This document shows, piece by piece, positions 46,950 to 58,443 of a DNA stretch of 64,000 nucleotides (position 1 is the stretch's first letter; each line of letters starts with the position of its first letter). Source of the DNA: Podospora bellae-mahoneyi (lineage: Eukaryota; Ascomycota; Sordariomycetes; Sordariales; Podosporaceae). The stretch spans positions 124,001-188,000 of the forward strand of contig NC_085885.1 in the NCBI RefSeq assembly GCF_035222275.1, in the 5' to 3' direction. Under the pieces are notes generated by a model. The model was not told the DNA's origin, ran no database searches, and was given only the letters and a program-made list of their open reading frames with translations. The translations under genes and the position numbers were made by a program.

Positions 46950-49900
46950 TTTATTTATTTAGATTTTAGCCGGTTTAAATATTATTAATAAAATTCTTTT
47001 AGTTTTTTTAGGTAATTAAAGTATATTTATAGCTCCCACGAATTATTTAAAGCTAAATATCTTAATTAACTAATTAAATACTTTAATTAACTTCTATTAA
47101 ACCGTAAATCTAATATCTTTTTTATATTATACTTTTTTTCTTTATCCTCCGTTACGGCCTATATATTAGCCTTACTTATCGGTAGTGCAGGCTCCAGAAG
47201 TGAAATGTAAAAAGTATATAACTGTAGACGTATCGTACGGGGTAGTCCCAGTTTAAATACCGTCTCCGATATCTTCCTTTTAACCTTAAACGGGCCTACT
47301 CGCCTATAGTTTAGCTTCTTACTAGGTCTTTTAATATATAAATTACGTATAGAAAGGAATATTATATTTCCTTCTTTAAAGCGAGGTCCCTTAAGCCTTT
47401 TAGTATTATAATATTTCTATATTCTTTTCTTTATAAACTTTAATTTTTATTTAAATTTACTATAAAATATATATATTTTATTTACTTTAACTCCGGCCTT
47501 AAGTACCTTAACCGTAAGTCTTTACCGTAAGTTTACTTCGTAACCGAAATTTATGAAAAAAGGTATAATTTTTATAGTTTCCGTTAGCGATATATTATAT
47601 ATTAGTTATACCGTAAGTAATAATTTAATTTAATTATTTTACTCGAAATTTATATAATTTTATAAATATTATTTTATAATTTAATTAAGCTACTTCGTTT
47701 AACTATTTATTTAAAAGTAGTAGGCTAATAACGACTTACTTATTACCCCTAGCCTCGCTATTAACGCTCTTTAAAATTTTAATACGAATTTAATATTACG
47801 ATCCGTAATAAACTTTTTTAATTATATATATATTACTATAATATATTATAGTATTACGTTTGCTAATTACTTTACCGATTAAGTTTCTTTATATAGTAAA
47901 AAGTATACTTACTTAGTAAGCTTATCGATTACCGTTAAAATATTATTGTATTTAACGCCGGTTACTATATTTTTAAACTTTAGTAATTTAATAATAAAGT
48001 TTATAATAATTAAACTTTATAGCCGTTCCGCTATTAATAATAACTTTAAAAATCCGTAAAGCTTATACTTTATAACCTTCGTTCTTTTATATATATAGTA
48101 TAACTAAATAACTTCTTTAACGTTATTTTTAATCCTTAACTAATTAAAGTATTACTTAATCTTTTCTATAGTCTTAGCGATACCTATATATCCTCCGAAC
48201 TTTAATATATAAATATCTATTAGTAATATCGTCCGATTACTTAGTTTTACGTACGCCCGATTCCTATACTATAGCCTTCCCTAATTATTTTTCTAAATAC
48301 CTTATAACTTTAGTTCTTTTTACTAATATTATTTTATAATATTAGTACTTAACTTCCTTTAATATTTATTAAAAGTAGCTTTTTTCCGATATATTATATA
48401 ATATTTTATTTACGACTATAATAAATACTTAAAAGTACTATTAAATACTTTTTTAAATAATAGTAGTAACTCCCTAAATATATTCTTATAGTAATCGGTA
48501 CGCCGGCTAAATACGTTTACCTTAATATTTTCCGATCCCTTTTTATAATTAATTTAAAAATTAAATTCCGAAAGGAACTTTAACTATTATATTTATTATA
48601 TATTAAGGATTTTCGTAATAGTAAAGTACCGTAGGTTTTTATAATTTATATAAACTTATATTTCGTATTTAATATTATTAAAATATAGCTTTTACTTTTC
48701 GAACGCTTCGATAATAATAAATAGCTTTTTATTATAGATTAAATAGTTTTAACGTACTTTCTCGAGCTTCTTTAAAAAGAAAATTATTAAGTATAATTTA
48801 TTATTATTATCTTTCTATTTTAATTACTTACCGATTATATAATTTAATATATTTACCTTAACCTTAAATAGTTAATTAGGGTTTAATAATTTAAATACCG
48901 GGTCTTTTAAAATAGCCTCTTTTAGCTCCTGGAAAGCCTACTTTTCTTACCGGAACTCTACGTCCTTCTTAATTAAGTAGTTAAAAGGCCTCGCGATACT
49001 TACGTACTTTCGAATAAATATCTAATAAAAATTCGTAAACCCTAAAAATTCTTTAATATATATTTATAATTATAACGTAAGTTAATCCTTAATTACTATA
49101 ATTTTCCTAAATTCTATACGAACCTTACCTAACGATATTAAATATCCTAAATATACTATTTTTTATACGTAAAATTCGCTCTTTTCTTTATTAATTAAGA
49201 GTCCGGCTCTATATAGCGCGTCGAGTATCTCTCGTACGTACCGCTTATATTCCTCTAAAGTACGTAAGTAAATAAGAACGTTGTCGAGATAATATATTAC
49301 TATTTTATCGAGGTACTTCTATATTATATAATTAACGAGAGATTAAAATATTACGGGTATATTAGTTAACCTAAATAGTATTACGAGATATTTAAAATAA
49401 TTATAAGGCGTACGAAACGCTATTTTCCATTTATTTCTTTTTTTAATTTATATATAGGCGTATCCGATAAATATATTTAAGCGTATAAAGTATTACGCCC
49501 CGGTTAATTAATTTTATAACTTAAATATTAACGGTAGCGGGTAATTATTTTTTATTATTTTATTATTTAATTATTAATAATTTATATATAATTGTAAGTT
49601 ACTATCCTTTTTCGGTACGAAGAAAACGGGATATCCTATTAGCGATATAGACTCCCTAATATAGTTTTTTTTTAAATTTTCGTTTAAATATTTCCGTAGC
49701 TCTTTACTTTACTTATCGTTAGTATAATATACCTTAAATAACTATAATTTAACTTTCTTTTTTAATTTAATTTTATAATCTTACGGTTTTCGCTCTAGAA
49801 ACCCCTCTAAATATTTAGCCGTAAAAGCTAAATATCCTTAATATTTTACTAATATTACTTTTTTTTTATTTTTTTTTATATTATTATAATAAATATATTT

Positions 49901-52620
49901 ATTAACTTTTAATATTTTTATTAATATTATTAACTTTATTTTTTCGATCTTATTACTTATATTAATAGAGTATATTATTATTTCTTAAGCTTCTTACGGT
50001 AATACTATAGAGGGTATTTATCTTATATTTTACTCCGTACGTACCCCTAATCTCCTATCGTTAATTAAATACTTTTAAAGTTCTTTTAATTATAAATAAT
50101 TACCGTCCCTCTAATCGATATCTAGGTTATAATCTTTATACTATAGTTACCTTAGGATTATATCTTTCGAGGGTCCTATATTTATAATATTAAATATAAT
50201 TAAGGTTATTTTTCCTTTGACTATAATATTTAGGGGTAGTATCTCCCTATAGACCTTTTACGTACGAAATGGTCCTTATATAACGATCCATTCCTTCTTT
50301 TTCTTTTATAATATCCGGGTCTAGTATATAAACTATAGCGAAATTAGGTTTGTTTCTATATTATTATTTATTAATATTATTATTTAAAGATTTTTTTATT
50401 ATATAGTAATTTAAAGGTATTTATTTCTTTTACTTTTTTCTTATATAATAATAACTTTATTAATAAACCTTAAATTATTATTTTATACCTTTACTTTACG
50501 CCGATACTTTCGAAAATACCGTTCGTAATCCGTTAAAGGTTAACGGCCTTTACGAAGGACCGCAAATCGTTTCCTAAATAATTATATCGTTTAAAAATAT
50601 TTTTTTACTCCGGGTTAATTAATAATATAAAGTTTTTTAATTATACCCGTTTAACTTCCTTTTATTTTTTATCTTTTACTTTCTTAATACTTTCTTATAT
50701 CCTTATCTAATAGCGGTTTTTCTACTTAATTTTATACGTTTTATTTTAATAATACTATTTAACTTTCTCCCGTAAGTATATAATATAGTCTAGGCTTAAG
50801 TACTATCTTAATATTATTTCCTTTAAGGAACGTATATTATTATTTATATTCTAACCTTTTATATACTTAATATAGTATTTTATATACTTTAATACGATTT
50901 ATATAACCTAAAGGCTACCCTTTAGTTTAACCGGATTTTAAACCTTTTATAAAAGATAATCGTTTAGGTCTTTCTATTAAGCTTTTTCTTATTTAATTAT
51001 AATTTTCTTAATTAATTATAGTTTACTTTTCTTACTTACTTTACGTACCGGCTAATAACCGTATAATAATTTACTTTAATAATACTCTATATATCTATAT
51101 ATAATATATTAAAATTAAAATACTTTTTAATATTTTAAATATTTAAAATAAAATTATACCGTATTTCCCTCGCAAAGTATATACTATATAGGTATTAATA
51201 TATTTTTTAATATTTTCGCGATTTTAATATTAACGACTTTCTTACTTTTTTAATATTTTTTTTAACTTTTATATATAAGCTTTATAAGCTACGATATATC
51301 CTATAAAATAATAAATTTATATTTACCGTACTACCTTTCCGGTATTATTTATTTAATAAGTTTTTACGTAAGACTATTACTTTTAACGATTTCCGTAGTA
51401 ATTTCTATAATAATCCGTACTAATTAATTTTATAATATTTATATTTAAAGATTTCTTTCCTTATACTTCGCTTTTAACCTTTTTACTATTTTCCGTAACT
51501 CTTAGAACTTTATTTCCTTTTATTCGGTATACTAATTAAAATCTCTTTTTAATCCTATTACTTCGCCTTATTAATATCCGATAATTATTATTTTTATAAC
51601 CCTCGGTCCCTTTAATATAGTAATAGCCGCAATCTCTTTTTTTTAACTAAATCGTTTAAATACTTAATAGTCTTTCTTAAAGTATTTTACCTTACTATAA
51701 TTAAAATATTTAAAATTATTCTTACTTTAGTTTTAGCTTTACGGCTTTTATTATTATATAATATTAATATTTATTAGTCCTAAATATATAGTACCGGAAT
51801 AGTTAATACTAAAGTATTATTTTTTATATTTATTATTAAAATAATTATTATTAAAGTACCTTTTATTATCGTAATAATCCTTATTATTACTTTTTTTCTT
51901 CGTATAACGCTAAAATTATTAATCGTCGATCCGTATAGCTATAATAATATACTTATTAATAGTATTAAGCCTCGACTTTTTATATAATTTATCCTTTACC
52001 TTTTCCTTAAAGCTATTATAGAAAAGCTATATTAATCCTTTATCGTTAATAATATTACGTAGGCTATCGATTTTAAATAAAGTCGTATAATTAACTGCTA
52101 AGCGCGTCTAACGTAGGTTTACGAGCCTCTCTTATACGTACTTTACCTTATCGTACTTTTTAAATACTTCTTTAAACTTAATTTTAAAAATACAGTAGCT
52201 TTCGAAATATTTTATAATAATCTTTTCTTAATCGAATAATTCCTCTTTATAATAATTATTAAAGATAGGTTTAAATTACACGAAAGCCCTATTCTTAAGT
52301 CTAATAGCCGCGAAAATAACCTTCGACTCTTTATTAATAAATTAATTTAGGTATTAACGAAAATAAATTTTAAACTAAATTAAAAACCTTTTAAGCTTTA
52401 CTTTTTTTCCTTTATAGCGCTCCGGTATTAAGAACTTAGATATTACTTTAGGCAAGGTTAATATAGTAATAATCTATTCCCGAGTCTACTAGGCCTCGTC
52501 TTTAAGCTCCTTAAAACGCTACATTACTTACTTTACGGTGGGTCGAATATTAATAGTAGTAGGTCCCTCACTGTTTAGGCTAGGCGGGATATCTCTTATC
52601 TAAACGTTCTTAAGTCCGGC
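46950..52620 (-). pseudogene. gag-pol remains of element 2 (RIP-mutated)
   Basis: Colinear with element 1 in reverse. Readable landmarks on the minus strand: chromodomain at about 47160-46990 (KKYNIKKILDLRFN, then NNSWEL), integrase at about 48600-47500, the reverse-transcriptase YLDD-box region near 49320-49260, gag start near 52620. All frames carry many stops. Confidence 0.8.
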
Positions 52621-52680
52621 TATAGTAGTAAAAAAACGCCTTTAATTTATCCGTAATAGAGTTAAAGTAAGTATATAACG

Positions 52681-53081
52681 TATAATAAACCCTTATCCAG
52701 AACCTCTAAAAGGGATACCGGTTAAAGGCTACTTTTAAATAATCCTGGTTCGGTACAGCTAAACAGTATATAATAAAATATCTCGATGTAAACACTAGAT
52801 ACCGTGAATATAAGCTTGAATTGCATACTACGGAACTGTCTATCTATACCGGCCAGTTCCTCCGTATATATAGATCAGGGGACCGTGGACCGTTGGCTTA
52901 CAGACGGTCCTCGGTCCTCTCCAGATTGGCCGATACTGGACCGTGGACCGTGAGACCCACCACGGTCCCCGGTCCCCACCTTATTGGTCCGTTCCGTCCT
53001 ACTGGACCGTGAGCCCCGCTCGATCGCCCGGTCCAGCCCTGATTGGTCCGGTGTGCCCCACTGTCTCCCAAAACCGTGACA
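52681..53081 (-). repeat. 5' LTR of element 2 (U3 type B)
   Basis: 401 bp, pairs with the LTR at 45441-45841. Its U3 (52870-53081) is essentially free of RIP, with GTGACA at the outer end directly abutting the CCGGG duplication. The R/U5 end next to the internal region is RIP-mutated. Confidence 0.9.
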
Positions 53082-53096
53082 CCGGGATATCGACCT

Positions 53097-53107
53097 AGGA
53101 GGAGGGG
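53097..53107 (+). other. Polypurine tract of element 1
   Basis: AGGAGGAGGGG, five bases upstream of the 3' LTR and on the far side of element 2. It proves that this short 26-bp piece is the remaining internal end of element 1. Confidence 0.7.
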
Positions 53108-53112
53108 CATTA

Positions 53113-53556
53113 TATTATAATTAACCTAACGGCAGGCCGCGCAGTATGTAGGGCGCGGGACGTCCCTAGTTAATTATTAAAGAAACTAGGAGGTAGCTAA
53201 TTAAGGCTGGCTAAAAGTACTACGGCGCTAAGAGGCCTGAGTAGTCTGCAGGATGCAAGATGCTACGGGTGATCGAAGGCGTAGCACGACGAGCACTTTA
53301 TAGGATGTAAAGTGCTAGGAGTGATCGGGGCCGTAGTAGGGCGAGTACCTTAGGGCCCCGAGGTCTATATATACGGAGGAACTGGCTAGTGTAGATAGAT
53401 AGTTCCGCAGTATACAATTCAAGTTATAGTTATAGTATCTTATAATTACATTGAGACATCTTGTCGTACACTGTTTAACTGTACCGAACCAGGATTATTC
53501 AGAAACAGCCTTTAACCGGTATCCCTTTCAGAGGTTCTGGATAGGGGTTCGTCATA
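53113..53556 (+). repeat. 3' LTR of element 1 (U3 type A)
   Basis: 444 bp from the RIP-altered start TATTATAATTAACC to GGGGTTCGTCATA. RIP is patchy: the first 120 bp and a stretch near 53430 are mutated, the rest is not. Confidence 0.9.
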
Positions 53557-53561
53557 CTTAT

Positions 53562-53992
53562 ATTTAACGCTTATTAAAACTTATATTATTAATTATTAAA
53601 ATAACTCCCGGACTTTAATATTAAATACTATAGATTAATTTATTAAAAATACGATAACTATAATATATTAAATAGCCCTTTTATAGGCAAAGGTCTCTTC
53701 GCTCTGTAAAGCTAATGAGGTACTAAATAAGCGCCGGAAAGCTAAAAAAATATATATACGGCTCGGAGGATCACTTACTACGCAAGATACACAGGATCTA
53801 CTAGACCAGAAGGCCGTGGGTGGGGAGGTAGTGGAAAAAATACAGCCGGATGGCGGTAGTATAGGGGGGGCTCGTACGACGGTTCGGTGCTGTAGTGTGT
53901 GCGGCAAGCCTGGCCATAACGCGCGCACTTGCCAGGAGGCTGGGGAATCATCTGATTCAGCCGTTTCTGATGTGATTGTAGTTGCTTCCTAA
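53562..53992 (+). pseudogene. pogo-type transposase, C-terminal part with CCHC zinc knuckle (copy 2)
   Basis: Continuation of the transposase broken by the retroelement. From about 53710 the frame is clean: NEVLNKRRKAKKIYIRLGG, SLTTQDTQDLLDQK, then a CCHC knuckle at 53891-53932 (CSVCGKPGHNARTC) and the tail SSDSAVSDVIVVAS, stop at 53990-53992. The basic KRRKAKK stretch and terminal knuckle are typical of Fot1/pogo transposases in fungi. The upstream 150 bp are RIP-mutated. Confidence 0.85.
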
Positions 53993-54209
53993 TATTGTTG
54001 CGGTATAATTGAGGATAGTTGTTGTAGGGTGGTGGAGACTGTACGACTCGCTTATATGGACGACTCGCTTATAATATACGTTACAAGGATAGCTGGTCCA
54101 GTCTGTTTTTATAGGGCGAAAAAGCAGCACCAAGCGAACCAACTCAACCGTTCGGATAAATAGTACAAGCTTTCACCTACGTGATTCTTGGTTGCGGCAG
54201 GTGCCTTCT

Positions 54210-54596
54210 TATGACGAACCCCTATCCAGAACCTCTGAAAGGGATACTGGTTGAAGGCTACTTCTGAACAATCCTGGTTCGGTACAGCTAAACAGTGTAC
54301 AACAATGGCTTGTCTTGATCACAACAGGCTAGATACCAACAATTGTGACTTGTATTGCATACTGCGGAACTGTCTATCTACACCAGCCAGTTCCTCCGTA
54401 TATATAGACCTTGTGCCAAGCCATATTTACTTCTTGCTCAGTGCCCTTGGCACACTGATCACGACTGCTTAGTCTGCTCAGTGCCCTTGGCGTACTGATC
54501 AGTCGTCCCTTACTGTGATTGGCTCTTCTTATACCTTCTTCCGATTGGCCCCTATTCCCGTGGCCCCACAACCCGTTCCGTACCAGGGTTGTAACC
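54210..54596 (-). repeat. Solo LTR of the chromovirus family (U3 type C) with target duplication CTTCT
   Basis: 387 bp, shares R/U5 (CGAACCCCTATCCAGAACCTC on the + strand) with the other LTRs; the U3 is a third, unrelated type with a two-unit repeat of CTCAGTGCCCTTGGC. Flanked by CTTCT at 54205-54209 and 54597-54601. Not RIP-mutated. A solo LTR with target duplication indicates deletion of a full element by LTR-LTR recombination. Confidence 0.85.
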
Positions 54597-54601
54597 CTTC
54601 T

Positions 54602-55012
54602 CATTGAAAATAGCAGCGTGAATGACAAACCTGCAGCTTCAAAGTTCTTTTATGCCAGGGTAAACGGATTACACGACACCTGAAAGAGACGAATGGAATG
54701 CCGAACTCCAAAGCCGGATGTAATATATTCGTGGTCGTTCTCAATTTATACAACTACCGGGTTCACCTACAACCCAGTTAAATCTGGCTAAACCTGGCCA
54801 ACTTGGAAGCCCAAGAAGCTTGGTGATCCGTAACAGGCAGCTCCACGGAGGTAAGCTGCCGATTTGTGGATTTCTGGAACACATGACAGAGAATGAGACA
54901 TTCAGGTATTTATCACCCGTGATTCCCAGTAAACTGGCAAGATTTCCATTTTTTCACAAAGAAGGCCACCTTCATCAATTCTGAATTAATCTACTCTCTT
55001 ACGGAAGGCAAC
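54602..55012. other. AA9 upstream region
   Basis: Normal composition. GGCTAAA (XlnR/XYR1-type heptamer) at 54786-54792, 221 bp upstream of the AA9 start. No gene recognised. Confidence 0.5.
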
Positions 55013-55903
55013 ATGAAGATTCTCAGCGTATTCTTACTCACAGCTGTCGCTGTTGAGGGTCATTGTACGTTTGTGTTCACTGATATACAGCCTACTAGCC
55101 TGCAAGACTAACACAGCTCCCTATAAAGACACATTTCCTAGACTCGTCGTCAACGGCAAGACCGTGGAAGACAGAGACTGGCTCTTTACCCGTCAAACTA
55201 AGAACGCGCAGTCCAAGTCAGGCATTGAAAATCCCTCCAGCGGAGATATCAGGTGTTACTCTTCCACAACAGCCCCCCAAATTGCCACAGTCCCCGCAGG
55301 CGCTTCGGTGAACTACATTTCTACTCAACAAATCAACCACCCTGGCCCCACCCAATACTATCTCGCTCGCGTCCCTGTAGGCTCATCAGCAAAGACCTGG
55401 GACGGTTCCGGAAGCGTTTGGTGGAAGTTTGCATCAACCATGCCCTACTATGATGCCAACAAACAGCTTGTCTGGCCTGCTCAGAGTACATGCCTATGTC
55501 GCTATCCTGCCATATTTTGGACTTGAGTTGACAACAACCAGACACATATGCTACTCACCCCGCGGTCATTCCGGCCAACACCCCGAGCGGCGAATATCTC
55601 CTACGAGTAGAGCAGATTGCCTTGCACATGGCTAGCCAAGCAAACAAGGCACAGTTTTATATCTCCTGCTCACAAATCAACATTACCAACGGAGGAAACG
55701 GAACTCCAGGCCCAACCGTCTCCCTCCCTGGGGCCTATAGGTGGGATACCCATCCTGCATAACTCTAGCTCATGAGCCCATGTACCTAGTGACTAATTTG
55801 TAACTTTCCACCCAGGTCCAACGACCCTGGAATTCAGGTGAATATCTACAACCTCCAGCCAGATGCCTATCGCGCTCCAGGTCCTGCGCCCTGGCAGGGT
55901 TAG
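55013..55903 (+). CDS. AA9 lytic polysaccharide monooxygenase (235 aa)
   Basis: Secreted copper enzyme cleaving cellulose oxidatively. Exons 55013-55064, 55117-55485, 55542-55740, 55816-55903; introns 52, 56 and 75 bp; total 236 codons with stop. Signal peptide [16 protein letters not shown], then mature His17 ([12 protein letters not shown]), the first copper ligand. His92 in [13 protein letters not shown] is the second ligand; Gln178 and axial Tyr180 lie in [11 protein letters not shown], and the second-sphere His169 in VEQIALH. The protein ends at PGIQVNIYN...PAPWQG without linker or carbohydrate-binding module. The mature start HSPY differs from the more usual HYTF/HGxV. It lies about 410 bp from the solo LTR and 930 bp from the transposon nest, yet has no RIP mutations and appears intact. 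Confidence 0.93.
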
Positions 55904-58443
55904 GTCGAGTCAACAGCTCTGGGGCACATCTGTGTTGGCGATGGAGGCTATGAATGGGAGGGACAAGTCCACATCCGATACCAAGTCGCTCGCTAGGCTG
56001 GTTGGATTTTCAAGATGAAAGATCATTCCTTTTTATCTGTATCCATTCATGCAGGATATACAGGCATGGGATGGAGTGAAGCTTATCTGGCAGGCTAGAC
56101 AAGAGATGGGACAAGAGATGGGACAAGAGACTTGTGGTTGTACTTTCTCAACTTCTTCAAGTGACTCATTTTGCTACCTACCATACGGCTAAGTGTCGGA
56201 CACTGCTTGTTATGTTGTTGCTGATATCGTGTGAGCCCATCCATTAGCCTGCCCGTTGAAAACTGCACCTTGGGTATCAATAAAGGCCCAGTAAATGTCT
56301 ATGGCAAAACGTGAAAGAACTCATGCATGATGCATGCGGTCAAGCAGGGAGAAAACCATTCAATGTTGTAAATCCCCATTCGAAAGGCGGAGAGGTTGTT
56401 GTTTGTGCTTGCCTGAGTTGATCTGTTGCTGCTTGAGCTGTTTGACGGCTTGAAAAGCAGAGAGAAAATTACGGAAAAGCGTGAAGGCTATAAGTCAGCA
56501 GTATTGCTTTGTATGACAGGTAGTAGAAATGGTTTTGAATGGAAGAAGTCAATGCTGAAGTTGAAAAAGTGGACAAAATCCATGCACTTTTTCGTGGCTT
56601 CCCCTCGTTAAACCTTACATAGGTAGGAGGACAGGGCCTGTATTTCAGTTTATATTAGGTACCTATCTTACGTAGCTCAGGATGGAAGGAACGAAGGTGG
56701 TGATTGAGCGGCTCAAAGTAAATAAGCTGAGCTAAACGAACAATATCGTTGCAAACTCAAAGAAAACTTGAAGTGTAGACTGGGAGTTCGACACAGACCC
56801 CTTGCTTGTGTGAAAGTTCTGGAGTTGGGGAGCAGTGGACCACTTTCAACGCTGGAGTTTGATATATGGGTTGGAGCAAAGGCGCGATATCCTGATTCCA
56901 TCATTGTCAACCGTGTCAGATGATGTGGACACTCCATCTTTCGAAGGGCCTAGTGATTAAGCTGCCAGTGTGAAAGCCTCAAAGCACTTTCCTATATATT
57001 CCACCGCCCTCTACTTCAGATGTTGACATGTTGTTGCACGTCCACCGCGGCTTTTTCTGTCAATGAACCTACGTAACTCACCAAAAACTCGTCAACTGTT
57101 ACAATCCCCTTCAGGAGCGTCCTTTTGCTAATCCTGGCCCATGGGTTAACAATCGCCGCAGCCAGTGCTGTTTCCTCGCCGGAGAACTCAGCATCGGCCT
57201 TGTCCGTCCTTCCGTCAACCGGCACTCGCACTCCCAGCATGGAGACGCAGCCTTGTCTTACGTTGATTCAAGCCGCCAATCAAGATGTGGTATTTCTGGG
57301 ACTGTGAGCATTGCATCGAACACTTTTGGCAAAGGCGAGACAGGGTACCAAGAGGTGGTCAATCAGATTGGTGCAAAGGGGGGACGTTGTCCATTCCGGT
57401 CACTGCTAAGAGATCAATAATATGAGTATGTGAGATGAGTATCTTAGGTAGGTGAATGACTGTCACATACTAGGACTACTGCTAACCTGTATTGAGCAGA
57501 TTATCAGTGTGCACCTATGGCAGGCCCATCCCTCGGCCTGACGACGACTCCCCAAGCATGACCACCATCGCCACGACAGGCGCTATCTCGGGCTAGCCCA
57601 CGTACATGACACTCGCTTATGCCCTCGAAACCATTGCATATTACACTTTTCTGCGAAAACAGAAAATAACAGGGCTCTACAATCCCTTTGCGGTCCCGAC
57701 AACAGCCGCCACAACCGGCATGGCGACAACGACTGGTAACTACACGGACAGACAACTTCGAAGCTGAACGCCTGAGCAAGTTTGTGGGAATTTTTACGAT
57801 GTCAACTACTAAGTATCCTTGTGTTGAGTGGCCAAGCAAGGAATATCTGTTCTATAATGTGGAGGAGTGCCCTGGGTCCAACGGGCAGTGTGCGGCGAGT
57901 TCAACTATGCGATTGAGCCGCCCCACTTCTTTGATGTTTCCTGTACCCTCAACGAAACCGACTATCTAAACATGCCGGAATACCTCTAGCCATCCGAGTC
58001 CACAATGACAGAGGTGACACAACTCATTCGAGATTTTTGCTCCTCTAAAAACCGATGATCCCACCTGTCTTCAGATGACCAAACGAGTGGGCGGCGAGAA
58101 GCACCCTTAGGTATGTTCGTCTGGAGCAGATAAATCGGCAGTCGCCATCACAAACAACCTGGGAGGCCTTTTCAGGGTGTAATAATCATTCATTCACCTT
58201 CTACATGAAAATAATGGTGAAGCTAAGGGAGTCGGAGCATGGGGGGGAACTAGATACATTCTTGGGCTATGACGGTGGTGAAAAAAAGTAACTATGTGCG
58301 TTGAAAGTGAAACGAATTCCGGCACATCCAGCAGAAGCACTAGCCAAACAAAAAGAGTATTTTTGACAACTGCCTTGACCACCACTGTCGCCGCCATCCT
58401 TTTATTGGGGGCTTTATTTTCCTGGCGACAAAAGTCTGTTTTC
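55904..58443. other. Gene-poor region between AA9 and GH7 genes
   Basis: 2.5 kb. Holds a 12-bp tandem repeat (GGGACAAGAGAT type, three units, about 56096-56131). From about 57040 to 58090 there are coding-like scraps on the + strand in different frames (see separate entry). The rest shows nothing recognisable. Confidence 0.45.
57680..58090 (+). pseudogene. Possible remnant of a secreted-protein gene, unrecognised
   Basis: On the + strand one frame gives KYPCVEWPSKEYLFYNVEEC and PGSNGQCAAS; a neighbouring frame continues FNYAIEPPHFFDVSCTLNET and DYLNMPEYL followed by a stop, then TEVTQLIRDFC. Each piece has coding-like composition with regular cysteines, but they need at least one frameshift to join. 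I do not recognise the family. It could also be chance open sequence. Confidence 0.25.

Larger units (their letters stand above)
45441..53081 (-). mobile_element. Ty3/gypsy chromovirus, element 2 (-), nested in element 1
   Basis: 7641 bp on the minus strand. 5' LTR 52681-53081 and 3' LTR 45441-45841, each exactly 401 bp, flanked by the duplication CCGGG (45436-45440 and 53082-53086). Same family as element 1 by internal sequence (for example the leader AAATTAAA.GCG and the segment near the gag start), but with a different U3 and a longer, partly different 3' non-coding region. Interior fully RIP-mutated; the LTR U3 ends are largely intact. Most recent insertion of the nest. Confidence 0.92.
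38389..53556 (+). mobile_element. Ty3/gypsy chromovirus, element 1 (+), interrupted by element 2
   Basis: 5' LTR 38389-38832 and 3' LTR 53113-53556, both exactly 444 bp, flanked by the 5-bp duplication CTTAT (38384-38388 and 53557-53561). Internal region 38833-45440 and 53087-53112; the gap is element 2, flanked by CCGGG. Net length about 7.5 kb. Order of domains: gag with zinc knuckle, reverse transcriptase, RNase H, integrase, chromodomain. Saturated with RIP, no open frame of note survives. Inserted into the transposase gene of pogo copy 2. Confidence 0.92.
37050..54081 (+). mobile_element. pogo/Fot1-like DNA transposon (copy 2), interrupted by nested retroelements
   Basis: Both ends carry the terminal inverted repeat ACGTATATTATAAGCGAG, flanked by TA target duplications (37048-37049 and 54082-54083), as for Tc1/mariner-pogo elements. 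The 5' part (37050-38388) holds the transposase N-terminus and DDE domain; the 3' part (53562-54081) holds its C-terminus. Between them sits a chromovirus with CTTAT target duplication. The outermost 100-350 bp escaped RIP, the interior did not. Removing the insert leaves about 1.85 kb, the usual size of a Fot1-type element. Confidence 0.9.

Noticed and set aside
38389-53556. CRISPR or satellite array in the AT-rich island
   Set aside because: The repeats are LTRs, terminal repeats and RIP-degraded coding sequence; there are no regularly spaced repeat-spacer units.
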